In this document: in pieces, positions 8,235-16,288 of the stretch | Numbering within the stretch: position 1 is the stretch's first letter | Layout of the letters: every line of letters begins with the position of its first letter | DNA from: an uncultured Lachnospiraceae bacterium | GTDB lineage: Bacteria > Bacillota > Clostridia > Lachnospirales > Lachnospiraceae | Reading direction: 5' to 3' | Assembly (NCBI GenBank): GCA_910587095.1 | Contig: CAJUMJ010000025.1 | Coordinates: 32,953-96,952, forward strand | Length of the DNA stretch: 64,000 nucleotides | Program-made: the position numbers and the translations under genes | Notes under the pieces: model-generated | What the model saw: the letters and a program-made list of their open reading frames with translations, nothing else | The model's database searches: none | Told to the model about the DNA's origin: nothing

Positions 8235-9533
8235 ATGAGGAGAGCCATTAAGATTTATCTGAAAGTGGTAATGAATCTTTTTACGGCGTTTGCCGTGCTG
8301 CTTTTTTGTGTTTTTCTTCTGCCAAGATGTATCTGGTTTTTTATGCCTTTTATCGTGGGCTGGTTTATCGCCCTGATTGCGTCTCCTGTGGTGCGGTTTT
8401 TTGAGGAAAAGCTGAAAGTGAAGCGAAAGGCCATGTCCGCCCTGGTGATCGTGGCGGTACTGGCGGTTGTGGTGTTCGTGGTTTACCTGATTATCACCAG
8501 ACTGATCAGGGAGGGCGTCAGCTTTATCAACGAGCTGCCTTTTATCTGGAACAGGATTTTGGCGGAATTCAATAAAGTAGGGGCAAATCTCCAGGGCGTC
8601 TACGACAGGATGCCGGAAGATATGCAGGCGACTGTGGATAATTTTATCGTGGAAGCGGGAAACTATATGAGTAACATTATGAGCAGGATCGATCTGCCTT
8701 CTTTCGAGGCGGTAGGTAATGTGGCGAAGCAGATTCCCGATATATTTTTAAACGTGGTAATGTGCCTGCTCTCAGCCTATTTTTTTGTGGCGGACAGGGG
8801 GTATATGTCTGCGGCGGCGCAGAAATTCCTGCCGACATCGGTGCGCTATTATCTCAACTTAATCCGCAGGAGCTTCAGGAACGCGGTGGGAGGATATTTT
8901 CGGGCGCAGTTTAAGATCGAGTGCTGGATTTATGTTCTCCTGGTGATCGGCCTGATGTTTTTGGGAGTGGACTACGCTCCGCTTGTAGCTTTCGGAATTG
9001 CCGTTCTGGATTTTCTGCCGGTATTCGGCACGGGAACCGTGATGGTTCCGTGGGCGGTAATAGAGCTTTTGTCCGAGAATTACCGGATGATGTTTGGCCT
9101 GATTGCGATCTGGCTGATCGGACAGCTTGTAAGACAGGTAATCCAGCCGAAAATTGTGGGCGATTCTATCGGGATGGATGCCATACCGACACTGTTTTTG
9201 CTCTATATCGGATACCGCCTGGCGGGTGTGATTGGTATGATTCTGGCGGTGCCGATCGGCATTATTTTAGAGAACCTTTACGAGGAGGGCGTCTTTGACA
9301 CGACAAGACGGAGTGTGCGGATTTTGGTGGCGGGATTTAATCATTTCAGGAAGATCCGCCCGGAAGACATGGCAGTGGTGGAAGAGTACGAGAGAGAGAC
9401 GAGAGATATTTACAGTCAGGGAGCACGGCAGGGGAAAGCGGCGGAAGAGCAGTATCACGAGGCGTCCCAGCTTAAACTGGAAGAGCCGCTGATTATTAAA
9501 AAGTTTATGGATAAGAAAAAGACGAAATTATGA
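8235..9533 (+). CDS. ytvI: AI-2E family / sporulation membrane protein YtvI-like
   Basis: This is a 432-residue polytopic membrane protein of the AI-2E/PerM superfamily. Hydrophobic segments are visible near residues 12-50, 65-90, 170-190 and several from 225 to 350, with the family's conserved glycine and proline rich stretch DFLPVFGTGTVMVPWA near 257-272. YtvI of Bacillus subtilis is made during sporulation; other family members export autoinducer-2 or ions. I favour YtvI from length and the sporulating host, but sequence reading cannot separate the subfamilies. The C-terminal 70 residues are charged and cytoplasmic. It shares the operon with engB. Confidence 0.75.
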   Translation: MRRAIKIYLKVVMNLFTAFAVLLFCVFLLPRCIWFFMPFIVGWFIALIASPVVRFFEEKLKVKRKAMSALVIVAVLAVVVFVVYLIITRLIREGVSFINELPFIWNRILAEFNKVGANLQGVYDRMPEDMQATVDNFIVEAGNYMSNIMSRIDLPSFEAVGNVAKQIPDIFLNVVMCLLSAYFFVADRGYMSAAAQKFLPTSVRYYLNLIRRSFRNAVGGYFRAQFKIECWIYVLLVIGLMFLGVDYAPLVAFGIAVLDFLPVFGTGTVMVPWAVIELLSENYRMMFGLIAIWLIGQLVRQVIQPKIVGDSIGMDAIPTLFLLYIGYRLAGVIGMILAVPIGIILENLYEEGVFDTTRRSVRILVAGFNHFRKIRPEDMAVVEEYERETRDIYSQGARQGKAAEEQYHEASQLKLEEPLIIKKFMDKKKTKL

Positions 9534-9555
9534 CAAGACTGCGGGGAGAGTGCGT

Positions 9556-10029
9556 GTGCAGAAAAAGAATACCGCGAAGCTCTTTTTTGCTATCTACATT
9601 TTGATTGTCATAAAGGTTATTGTATTCAAATTTCCTTATGAGGAGATGATGGCGATTGTGGCGTCATGGCGCAAGGACGTTATTCTCGAAGGGCTTGGCA
9701 CGGCAAATTTCACGCCTTTTAAGACAATAAAAATGTATATAGAGTATGCCTATAAATTGAATAGTGTGGAAAATCTGGCCGGTAATGTGCTGGTGTTCGT
9801 TCCCTTTGGCTTTCTTTTTCCAATGGTTTTTAAAAACGGAAAAAGCTTTTTAGTTATGCTTTTAAATGCTTTTGTGTTCGTCCTGGGAATCGAAGTGTTT
9901 CAGCTTTTCAGCGCTTTTGGCGCTTTTGATGTGGACGATATTCTTTTAAACTGCGTGGGGGCGGCGATCGGCTTCGTGGTATATAAGGGTGTACTGGCCG
10001 GATGCAAAAAAAGAAAGGGACAATTGTAG
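9556..10029 (+). CDS. VanZ-like family membrane protein
   Basis: This 157-residue protein has four predicted membrane segments and the VanZ-like pattern: NLAGNVLVFVPFGFLFP in the middle and IEVFQLFSAFGAFDVDDILLNCVGAAIG near the end. VanZ was named for low-level teicoplanin resistance, but most stand-alone homologues have no known role and should not be read as a resistance gene. A GTG at 9556 is preferred because GGGGAG at 9543-9548 sits 7 bases upstream; GTG 9550 is too close. The next gene begins on the final base of this stop codon. Confidence 0.8.
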   Translation: MQKKNTAKLFFAIYILIVIKVIVFKFPYEEMMAIVASWRKDVILEGLGTANFTPFKTIKMYIEYAYKLNSVENLAGNVLVFVPFGFLFPMVFKNGKSFLVMLLNAFVFVLGIEVFQLFSAFGAFDVDDILLNCVGAAIGFVVYKGVLAGCKKRKGQL

Positions 10030-10613
10030 TGGAAAAGATACTCAAAAAAATGAAAACAAATGTGGTGGCTTCCTCGCTTTTATGCGTGGCTCTCGGTCTG
10101 ATTCTGCTGCTCTGGCCGGGGCTGTCCATAAAGATTGTGTGCACGGCTGTGGGCGCGGTGCTGATTATGAGCGGGGTGATCAGGATTATGGAGTACTTTT
10201 TTGTCAGGGACGGCAGCATGTATTCACAGATCAACCTGATTTTTGGAATTGTCCTGTCGGCAGTGGGAATTTGGATTGTTTTAAGCCCGGAAAAGGTGCT
10301 CTCGCTGATTCCCATTATCCTCGGCATTGTCATTACTCTACATGGTTTACATAATGTTAAACAGGCGATTGGTCTGTGCCAGGATAAGTACGATAAGTGG
10401 TGGATTGCCTTGCTTCTTGGTATTCTCACGGTTGGGTTTGGCGTGCTTTTGATCTGTCGTCCCTTTGTGGCCATCGACACGATGGTTATGTTGATCGGTG
10501 TATTTTTGATCTACGACGGATTGTCCAATGTCTGGATTGTATCGAGAATTTCCAAGGCGGCCAGGATATTCAGACAGGAGGCGGAGGCGGTAGAAGTGGA
10601 GATAGTGGAGTAA
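10029..10613 (+). CDS. DUF308 (HdeD-like) membrane protein
   Basis: The product is about 194 residues with six closely spaced hydrophobic segments arranged as repeated pairs, the layout of the DUF308/HdeD family. HdeD of Escherichia coli is linked to acid resistance; the role in clostridia is unknown. The start is uncertain. GTG 10029 overlaps the upstream TAG as TAGTG and has AAAGGGA 8 bases upstream, which suggests translational coupling; ATG 10002 lies in the same frame and would overlap the VanZ-like gene by 28 bases. A large inverted repeat begins at its stop codon. Confidence 0.75.
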   Translation: MEKILKKMKTNVVASSLLCVALGLILLLWPGLSIKIVCTAVGAVLIMSGVIRIMEYFFVRDGSMYSQINLIFGIVLSAVGIWIVLSPEKVLSLIPIILGIVITLHGLHNVKQAIGLCQDKYDKWWIALLLGILTVGFGVLLICRPFVAIDTMVMLIGVFLIYDGLSNVWIVSRISKAARIFRQEAEAVEVEIVE

Positions 10614-10772
10614 CAGTTCAGCCATAGCTGATAAGATGGACGAATCATGCTTGCATGAATGAGTACATCTTATCTGCTATGAGCAGAGCGCCCGTATATG
10701 AGCAAAGTTAGATGCAAAGCATCGGGAAAGCGCTGGAAGCGCCTTTGCGAATGGCGCGGGCTGAACCGTTAC
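10610..10772 (+). ncRNA. candidate structured RNA or palindromic element closed by a 14-bp stem
   Basis: GTAACAGTTCAGCC (10610-10623) pairs with GGCTGAACCGTTAC (10759-10772) with one mismatch. Inside, CATAGCTGATAAGATG (10623-10638) pairs with CATCTTATCTGCTATG (10666-10681), 15 of 16, around an inner hairpin. Then come GATGC/GCATC with an AAA loop, GCGC/GCGC near 10730-10743 and a possible GCAAAG/CTTTGC long-range pairing. The 5' arm includes the stop codon of the upstream gene. The promoter for the next gene begins about 30 bases later. It matches no RNA family I can name; a mobile palindromic repeat is the main alternative. Confidence 0.5.
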
Positions 10773-10801
10773 ATCGTGAAGGGAGACTGAAAATTCAGGT
10801 C

Positions 10802-10830
10802 TTGTTTATTTTCGGGTAGTGCTTTATGAT
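10802..10830 (+). promoter_or_regulatory. sigma-A-type promoter
   Basis: TTGTTT at 10802-10807 and TATGAT at 10825-10830 are 17 bases apart. It lies about 40 bases before the start of the 149-residue protein gene. Confidence 0.6.
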
Positions 10831-10870
10831 ATAGGTGTAAACGGATCATCAGAAAGGCGGAGGTATCGGT

Positions 10871-11320
10871 ATGACAATCGGAGCAATCAGTTTTCAGCCT
10901 TATGTGTATAACGTAAATGCGGTCAGCCCGGCCAGTATGAACAGACTGTCCAGAATCTCTGATAATGTGCTTGACAAAAAGACAGAGTACAAGGGTGTTT
11001 CGGAGAATGAGAATCCCTTAAAGAAAGGCCAGACGCTCGACTTTCAGGGAATGCTGGAGATGCAGATGCGGCGAGGCAGAAGCAACGCGGAAAGAATCAT
11101 GAAGCCTGCGCGGGATGAAGTGCAGGAGACAGATGATGCGCGGCTCGAAAGCGGCGGGTCTGCGGATGAAGCGCGCAACGATCGGATGACCGGCTTGCAG
11201 CAGGAGGCGGGGAGTGCGTGGCAGACGGTCGCCCCGGCGGGAGAAAACGAAAGCGGCGGCGTCAGCAGTTTCCGTATGCAGCAGGCAATCCAGGCGTATG
11301 AGATGTTCATGACGGCGTAG
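10871..11320 (+). CDS. unrecognised 149-residue protein
   Basis: I do not recognise a family. The protein is hydrophilic, with no signal peptide or membrane segment. The N-terminal 30 residues (FQPYVYNVNAVSPASMNRLS) look ordered. Residues 70-130 are rich in Glu, Asp, Arg, Ser and Gly and are probably disordered. The C-terminus ends in the amphipathic FRMQQAIQAYEMFMTA. An ordered short N-terminus, a disordered middle and a short helix is reminiscent of secreted-substrate or flagellum-associated small proteins, but there is no motif to support that. It has its own promoter, a ribosome site (GGCGGAGG) and a terminator, so it is very likely a real single-gene unit. Confidence 0.7.
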   Translation: MTIGAISFQPYVYNVNAVSPASMNRLSRISDNVLDKKTEYKGVSENENPLKKGQTLDFQGMLEMQMRRGRSNAERIMKPARDEVQETDDARLESGGSADEARNDRMTGLQQEAGSAWQTVAPAGENESGGVSSFRMQQAIQAYEMFMTA

Positions 11321-11348
11321 GTTTTGTAATTGGGCGGTACAGATGAAA

Positions 11349-11387
11349 AATCCCCCTCACAGGCTCTCGGAGTCCTTGAGGGGGATT
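11349..11387. terminator. bidirectional terminator
   Basis: AATCCCCCTCA (11349-11359) and TGAGGGGGATT (11377-11387) form a perfect 11-bp stem with A-rich and T-rich flanks. It serves both the + strand 149-residue protein gene and the convergent thiT gene. Confidence 0.85.
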
Positions 11388-11394
11388 CTTATCG

Positions 11395-11991
11395 TTATGA
11401 AAGCGTATTTTTCTTTATAGAGCTGATCCCTCTGTTTACGGCAGGAATGGAGAGGACGACGAGCGTGACAGCCGCCTCCGCAAATATATAGATTCCGTTG
11501 TACACCAAAGAATAGGGCAGGACGGGCCAACCCTCCCAGGCGTATTCGCTAAAAAAGATCCAGCCCGAAATGACCACAAATACATATCGGCCGAGAACGC
11601 CGGTAAGATAGCCTTTGAGCAGTCCTTGTTTTGCGTTTGTGAACAATCCCGACAGGCCGAGCGCGCCGAAAGCCAGGAAATAGTCTACCACAAGCTGAAC
11701 GGGAAAGATCACGTAAGGGTCTATGAGAAGCTGCAAGGCTCCGTAAGCGACGCCGGTCATCAGCCCGGCTCCGAGCCCGAAAAAGTATCCGGGGAGACAG
11801 ATGACGAGCATGGAAAGCAGCGTGGCGGAACCTCCCCAGGGGAAACTGATGATTTTGATTTCCGACAAAACGGTGCCAAGAGCGATGGCCATGGCGCAGA
11901 AGACGAGCTGTCTGACGCGTAGCCGGCCGTCTGCTGCGATGGGCTGCGTCTTTTCCCGCGCCAGCTTTTTAGAGATAAATTTGTAGAACAT
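11395..11991 (-). CDS. thiT: thiamine ECF transporter S component ThiT
   Basis: ThiT is the membrane S component that binds thiamine and is energised by a shared ECF module encoded elsewhere. The 198-residue product has about six hydrophobic segments and family landmarks in the order AMAIALGTVLSEIKI, a GGS motif near WGGSATLLSM and the LPGYFFGLGAG loop. ATG 11991 is chosen: GGAGG lies 7 bases upstream. An in-frame TTG at 12024 has no such site. A TPP riboswitch precedes it, so thiamine diphosphate should lower its expression. It is convergent with the gene on its left and shares a terminator with it. Confidence 0.93.
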   Translation of the reverse strand: MFYKFISKKLAREKTQPIAADGRLRVRQLVFCAMAIALGTVLSEIKIISFPWGGSATLLSMLVICLPGYFFGLGAGLMTGVAYGALQLLIDPYVIFPVQLVVDYFLAFGALGLSGLFTNAKQGLLKGYLTGVLGRYVFVVISGWIFFSEYAWEGWPVLPYSLVYNGIYIFAEAAVTLVVLSIPAVNRGISSIKKNTLS

Positions 11992-11998
11992 AAAAAAT

Positions 11999-12029
11999 CC
12001 TCCTTTGTCTTTTGGAATAAACAAGGAGG
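11999..12029 (-). promoter_or_regulatory. possible ribosome-site-sequestering hairpin of thiT
   Basis: On the minus strand CCTCCTTGT (12029-12021) can pair with the ACAAAGGAGG (12008-11999) that contains the thiT ribosome site, leaving one bulge. No T-run terminator is obvious between the riboswitch and thiT. This suggests control at translation, but an anti-sequestering alternative pairing was not worked out. Confidence 0.5.
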
Positions 12030-12064
12030 GGAGAATGCAAATGCGGCGCCTGCATCTACAATTG

Positions 12065-12157
12065 CTTCCCTACGGCGGTACTAACCGCGTCAGGTGATGA
12101 GGGTTAGAGTCCGTGCGCATGATCGCGCGGCTCAATCTCAGCGAAAGCTCCCCTAGC
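12065..12157 (-). promoter_or_regulatory. TPP (THI element) riboswitch
   Basis: Read on the minus strand, the order is CTAGGGGAGC, GCTGAGA, a GC-rich variable hairpin, ACCCTCATCACCTGA, a GGTTAGTACC-type helix and GTAGGGAAG. These are the core boxes of the thiamine diphosphate riboswitch, including the CUGAGA and ACCUGA elements. The fit to thiT downstream is independent support. Confidence 0.93.
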
Positions 12158-12220
12158 AAGTTATTCGGTTTTGCGGCTATGGCCGCGGCGGATGTGTTCC
12201 GCTTTCTTAACTATAGAATC

Positions 12221-12778
12221 TTAAGAGGGAAATGTCAAGGAGTTTCGGTTGGCGGTTTTCCTTTTCCCCTTCCGGTATACAATAACCGCGCTGACGATAT
12301 CGGCACAGAAAACGAATTGAAGAATACTGTGGAGAATCCATTCGCCAGGCGATAAGATTCCTTCCGCGTGGCCGCGCTTTACGGCACAGATGCCGACTAA
12401 TCCGCTAAAAAGGATGGACGCGCCGTCTAAAATCATCAGGATCAGGGAAATGCCGAATGTAAATATGGTTATCATACATAGGAGGCCGACCGCAAAGATC
12501 AGCAGGTACGCCGGTATCTGCACAAGTTTTATGACTACGTTGACGCGGGCAAGATCGAGCGCGTCCTTTTTGCGGGCAAGACCGCTGACAAGAAGGGCGA
12601 CTGCGCTGACAAAGGCGAGCAATCCAAACATACAAAGAAAAAGGAGCCCGCGATAGAAGCTGTTTCCGAAAAAGCGTTCCATCAAAGACGGCTGAAACAG
12701 ACTGTATATCAGGAACAGGATGAAATACGGGAAAAGGATAATAAAAGTGTATGGAAGTATTTTTTTCATGGCAGGCAA
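12221..12778 (-). CDS. small membrane protein of unknown function
   Basis: This 185-residue protein has four hydrophobic segments: near residues 8-28, 42-66, 84-118 (a long double-length stretch) and 122-165. A basic C-terminal tail follows (YRKGKRKTANR). No motif allows a family call. GGAGG at 12783-12787 is 4 bases before a TTG at 12778 and 13 before an in-frame ATG at 12769, so the start could be either. It lies upstream of the thiT riboswitch on the same strand. It could be cotranscribed with thiT, although the riboswitch suggests thiT has its own promoter. Confidence 0.65.
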   Translation of the reverse strand: MPAMKKILPYTFIILFPYFILFLIYSLFQPSLMERFFGNSFYRGLLFLCMFGLLAFVSAVALLVSGLARKKDALDLARVNVVIKLVQIPAYLLIFAVGLLCMITIFTFGISLILMILDGASILFSGLVGICAVKRGHAEGILSPGEWILHSILQFVFCADIVSAVIVYRKGKRKTANRNSLTFPS

Positions 12779-12886
12779 ATTTCCTCCGAATTTATGTGCT
12801 TAAAAGATATCATAGAAGACGCGAATGCGCAAGAGGATGATCGGCAGTAAATACTTTTTAAAATAGTGTTTATTTGCGGATTTACA

Positions 12887-12895
12887 TGCTATAAT
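12887..12895 (+). promoter_or_regulatory. extended -10 promoter of the Gfo/Idh/MocA gene
   Basis: TGC plus TATAAT (12890-12895) forms an extended -10, with a weak TGTTTA as -35 at 17 bases. It lies about 45 bases before the ATG at 12939. Confidence 0.6.
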
Positions 12896-12938
12896 AGACC
12901 ACAGGAAATAAAAAGAGACTAAGGAGCGACGATAGAAT

Positions 12939-14009
12939 ATGAAATATGCATTGATCGGCTGCGGCCGTATTTCACCGAACCACATAGCGGCGGCGCAAAA
13001 CAACGAATTGGAGCTGGTGGCAATCTGTGATATTGTCCCGGCCTGTATGAAGGACAAGACGCTTAAATTTAAGCTGGACGTGGGTGTGAAGCAGTATGTT
13101 GACTATAGAGAGATGGTTGAGAAGGAGAAACCGGAGCTGGTGGCAATCTGTACGGAGAGCGGCGAACATGCAAAGATCGCGCTGTTTTGCATTGAGCATG
13201 GCTGCAACTGTATCATAGAAAAGCCCATCGCTCTTTCCATTGCGGACGCGGACGCGATTATAGCCGCCTCCATCACGCATCATGTGAAAGTCTGCGCCTG
13301 CCACCAGAACCGGTTCAACAAGTCGGTGCAGATTATACGTGAAGCGATCGACATGAACCGTTTTGGGAGACTGTTTTACGGGACGGCCCATGTCAGGTGG
13401 TGCAGGAACCACGAGTATTATGACAGGGCGTCCTGGCGGGGCACCTGGGAGCAGGACGGCGGCGCGCTGATGAACCAGTGCATCCACAACATCGATTTGC
13501 TGCGCTGGATGATGGGCGGCGAGGTCGATGAAGTGGTCGGCATGACGGACAGGCTGAACCACGATTATATCGAGGCGGAGGATATGGGAATCGCCCTGAT
13601 CAAATTCAAAAACGGCAGCTACGGTATCGTGGAAGGGACGACGGACGTTTATCCGAGTAATCTGGAGGAGACGCTTTATATTTTCGGGGAGAAGGGAACC
13701 GTTAAAGCGGGCGGACAGTCCGTCAATGTGATAGAGGAGTGGCGGTTTTCCGATCTTCTGGACGATCCGGCACAGGTTAAGGCGAGATTCCACGAGAATC
13801 CGCCGAACGTGTATGGATACGGTCATACGCCGCTCTACGCGGATATGATCAATGCCATAAAGAACGACAGACAGCCTTATGTCACCGCTATGGACGGCAA
13901 GCGGGCGTTGGAGCTTGTGCTGGCGATCTACAAGTCGGCGGCGGAGGGATGCAGCGTGAAGTTCCCGCTGGAGGATTGCGCGACGATTGACTTTAAGGGG
14001 AGGTTTTGA
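12939..14009 (+). CDS. Gfo/Idh/MocA family NAD(P)-dependent oxidoreductase
   Basis: This 356-residue protein has an N-terminal Rossmann fold with GCGRISPNH for dinucleotide binding and the EKPIALS motif near residue 93 that carries the conserved catalytic-site Lys of the family. A C-terminal alpha/beta domain follows, including HNIDLLRWMMGG with the usual His-Asp pair. The look is closest to sugar-nucleotide dehydrogenases such as WlbA/WbpB, which oxidise UDP-GlcNAc-uronate at C3, but the substrate is inferred. The downstream acyltransferase gene supports a role in making an acylated amino sugar. No aminotransferase that would complete such a pathway is present in the window. Confidence 0.85.
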   Translation: MKYALIGCGRISPNHIAAAQNNELELVAICDIVPACMKDKTLKFKLDVGVKQYVDYREMVEKEKPELVAICTESGEHAKIALFCIEHGCNCIIEKPIALSIADADAIIAASITHHVKVCACHQNRFNKSVQIIREAIDMNRFGRLFYGTAHVRWCRNHEYYDRASWRGTWEQDGGALMNQCIHNIDLLRWMMGGEVDEVVGMTDRLNHDYIEAEDMGIALIKFKNGSYGIVEGTTDVYPSNLEETLYIFGEKGTVKAGGQSVNVIEEWRFSDLLDDPAQVKARFHENPPNVYGYGHTPLYADMINAIKNDRQPYVTAMDGKRALELVLAIYKSAAEGCSVKFPLEDCATIDFKGRF

Positions 14010-14061
14010 CAGTCGCGTTTTGACATGGGAAAAAAAAGGGAAAGATTCGGGAGGATCATTT

Positions 14062-14961
14062 GTGGAATACAATGTGCGTGAAATAGACGGCCGCTACGAC
14101 TTTGCCGTACAGGGCGTTTCCTATATAGGAAGCCCGAAGCCCGCTACGGCCATGTATGTGACAAAAAAGGTTGCCCACCTGTTGGAAAATATCAGGGGAC
14201 TTAAGGGGTGTCTGGTATTCGCCCAGGAGGGCATAGAGGCGGATCCTGAGCTGCAAAGGGACAACTGTATTGTATTTTCCGGTAATCCGCAGCTTGCCTA
14301 TGTGAGGTTCGTAAGGGCGTTTGCGGAGCAAAAAGAGCGGATAGAAAGAGACAGAAAATATGTGCTTACAGAGAAAGGGTATTATCTTGGGGAGAATGTG
14401 AAGATCGGGGAGAATGCCTGGATTGAGCCGACGGCTTTGATTGGACATGACGTGGTGATAGGGAAAAATGCATTTATTGGAGCCGGTGCGGTAATAAAAA
14501 ACGCGGTGATCGGAGACGATTTTGTGTGCAATGCGCATGCGGTAATCGGGTCACCGGGATTTACCATGTGTGAGGATGAAAGCGGCAATAAAATGCGGAT
14601 CCCTTCGCTTGGAAAAGTGGTGATCGGCGATTTTGTGGAAGTCGGCGTCGGTGACAATATTTCTGTCGGCAGCGGCGGAGATACCGTAATAGAGGACTAC
14701 GTGAAGCTGGATGTCCTGATACACGTCGGACACGATGTATATATGAAAAAGAATGCGGAACTGACAGCCGGAGCGATTGTCGGCGGATTCGATCAGATCG
14801 GGGAGCGGGCGTACTGTGGTTTAAATGCGGCTATCCGGAACCGGGTAACGGTGGGAGACGACAGCTTTATCGGCATGGGGGCGGTTGTGACTAAGAGTGT
14901 TGAACCGGGGATTACCGTAGCTGGGAATCCGGCGAGAACATTCGAGCGTAAAAACAAGTAA
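14062..14961 (+). CDS. LpxD-like left-handed beta-helix acyltransferase
   Basis: This protein of about 299 residues has a small N-terminal alpha/beta domain (about 1-100) like the uridine-binding domain of LpxD. A run of hexapeptide repeats ([LIV]Gxxxx) from about 115 to 280 builds a left-handed beta helix. HVGHDVYM contributes a His in the position used as catalytic base by such enzymes. LpxD N-acylates a UDP-sugar in lipid A synthesis; a Gram-positive has no lipid A, so an N-acyl or N-acetyl transfer to another sugar nucleotide is more likely. The start is GTG 14062, with GGGAGG 7 bases upstream. It lies 52 bases after the oxidoreductase and is presumably in its operon. Confidence 0.8.
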   Translation: MEYNVREIDGRYDFAVQGVSYIGSPKPATAMYVTKKVAHLLENIRGLKGCLVFAQEGIEADPELQRDNCIVFSGNPQLAYVRFVRAFAEQKERIERDRKYVLTEKGYYLGENVKIGENAWIEPTALIGHDVVIGKNAFIGAGAVIKNAVIGDDFVCNAHAVIGSPGFTMCEDESGNKMRIPSLGKVVIGDFVEVGVGDNISVGSGGDTVIEDYVKLDVLIHVGHDVYMKKNAELTAGAIVGGFDQIGERAYCGLNAAIRNRVTVGDDSFIGMGAVVTKSVEPGITVAGNPARTFERKNK

Positions 14962-14983
14962 AAAATTACAGTAAAACAGAATG

Positions 14984-16126
14984 TCAGGGCAATACTGACA
15001 TCATCTCGCGCACACGGTGTCGGTAGGTGTGCGCTGCGGCCACCTTATCGTGGCCGTTTTTTGCTATGGCGGCTCTTTCGTCCTCGTGGCTTAAGTAGTA
15101 GGCTGCCTTCCGCAACAGATCCTGCTCGTTTTCATAGTATTCAAAGTCCAGTCCCGGAGTAAAGTTTTCGAGAAAGTCTTCCTGGTAATTGCTTAACAGA
15201 AAGCCGCCGCTTCCCATGATATCAAAGGCGCGCAGCGGGATGCCGCTTTTGATGCTGCGAAGGGATATATTCAGGTTAATACGGCTTTGCTTAAAGACCA
15301 GGGGCATTTCGGAATAATAGTCGGCAGTGCCGTGGTTACGGAGACCTGGCAGGGCAAAGGAGGGATCCAGGGTAAAGAGGTCAACGGTGTGCTTTTCGGT
15401 GAGGGCGGTGAGCAGGCGGAGGCGCTCGAGCCCCGTGAGCTTGCGGTTGATCACGTACTGGGCATAGAGATATTCTCTCGTCTCGACTCCGTCCGGGTTG
15501 GGGTCCATAGGAAGTGCCTCATATAACTCTTCCATTACAGGTGACAATGATTCCTGAATAAAGTTGTAGCCCTGTATATTCATTTGGGCGCTCATCAGCC
15601 CTTCCAGATATCCTTTTGCATAGTCGGAGAGGGATTCCATGCGGTCAAAAAAATTGTGCGACTCGTTGTAGAGGGAGCCGACAAAGGAGATGTCGAAAAC
15701 GGGTTTTCCGAAACCGAGGGCGTCGAGCCTGTCGGTGTTTGCCGCCATGGGCAGATAGTCGACGGTTTCGATGCCTGCCTGCCTGAATTCGTGGCAGAGC
15801 GCCCGGTCAAACACGTAGATATGATTGCAGGGGTTGATCGCCGTATAGGAGTAGAGCATCACGTAGGGGCTGTCGTAGATCCAGGAGATATAGGGCAGCC
15901 CTTCCCGTTTGCAGACATTGGAAACCAGGGGAAAATAGTTAAAGGAAAAGACGACGGCGGGTACGGTATCACGGAGTCTTTTTGTGAGTGCGGCCTCGAT
16001 CTGTTCATCCCTTCTGGCGTCCTTATTGGAAAAGGGGAAAGAGATTACCTGATGGCCTTCTTTCCCAAATGCGTCTTTTATGTCGGCGTTTCCGAAGCTT
16101 GCCCACTCGATAAAAAGTATTTTCAT
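14984..16126 (-). CDS. CgeB-like glycosyltransferase family protein
   Basis: This 380-residue protein begins MKILFIEWASFG and has the two-domain layout of CgeB/DUF3880-type glycosyltransferases. The N-terminal half (to about 200) has the conserved PYISWIYDSPYV segment. The C-terminal GT-B domain carries SGIPLRAFDIMGSGGFLLSNYQ, the donor-binding region. CgeB acts in spore-surface maturation in Bacillus subtilis and relatives act in surface glycan synthesis. It converges on the oxidoreductase/acyltransferase pair, so a shared role in surface or spore glycan modification is possible but unproven. Confidence 0.8.
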   Translation of the reverse strand: MKILFIEWASFGNADIKDAFGKEGHQVISFPFSNKDARRDEQIEAALTKRLRDTVPAVVFSFNYFPLVSNVCKREGLPYISWIYDSPYVMLYSYTAINPCNHIYVFDRALCHEFRQAGIETVDYLPMAANTDRLDALGFGKPVFDISFVGSLYNESHNFFDRMESLSDYAKGYLEGLMSAQMNIQGYNFIQESLSPVMEELYEALPMDPNPDGVETREYLYAQYVINRKLTGLERLRLLTALTEKHTVDLFTLDPSFALPGLRNHGTADYYSEMPLVFKQSRINLNISLRSIKSGIPLRAFDIMGSGGFLLSNYQEDFLENFTPGLDFEYYENEQDLLRKAAYYLSHEDERAAIAKNGHDKVAAAHTYRHRVREMMSVLP

Positions 16127-16245
16127 GGCGTGTCCCCGCTTTCTGAAGCTTTTGTCGCAATATGTCCGTATCCGGAATTAATTATTCGCTGTACCAGTAT
16201 ATCACAAATGAGGCCGGTAAGGGAAAGGTATGCAGGAAAAAATGG

Positions 16246-16274
16246 TTGACAATTTGTTTGATTGAGCGTATTAT
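16246..16274 (+). promoter_or_regulatory. strong sigma-A promoter of cysK
   Basis: A consensus TTGACA (16246-16251) and TATTAT (16269-16274) are exactly 17 bases apart. The start point would be near 16281, immediately before the palindrome at 16289. Confidence 0.85.
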
Positions 16275-16288
16275 GATTCCATATTTAA

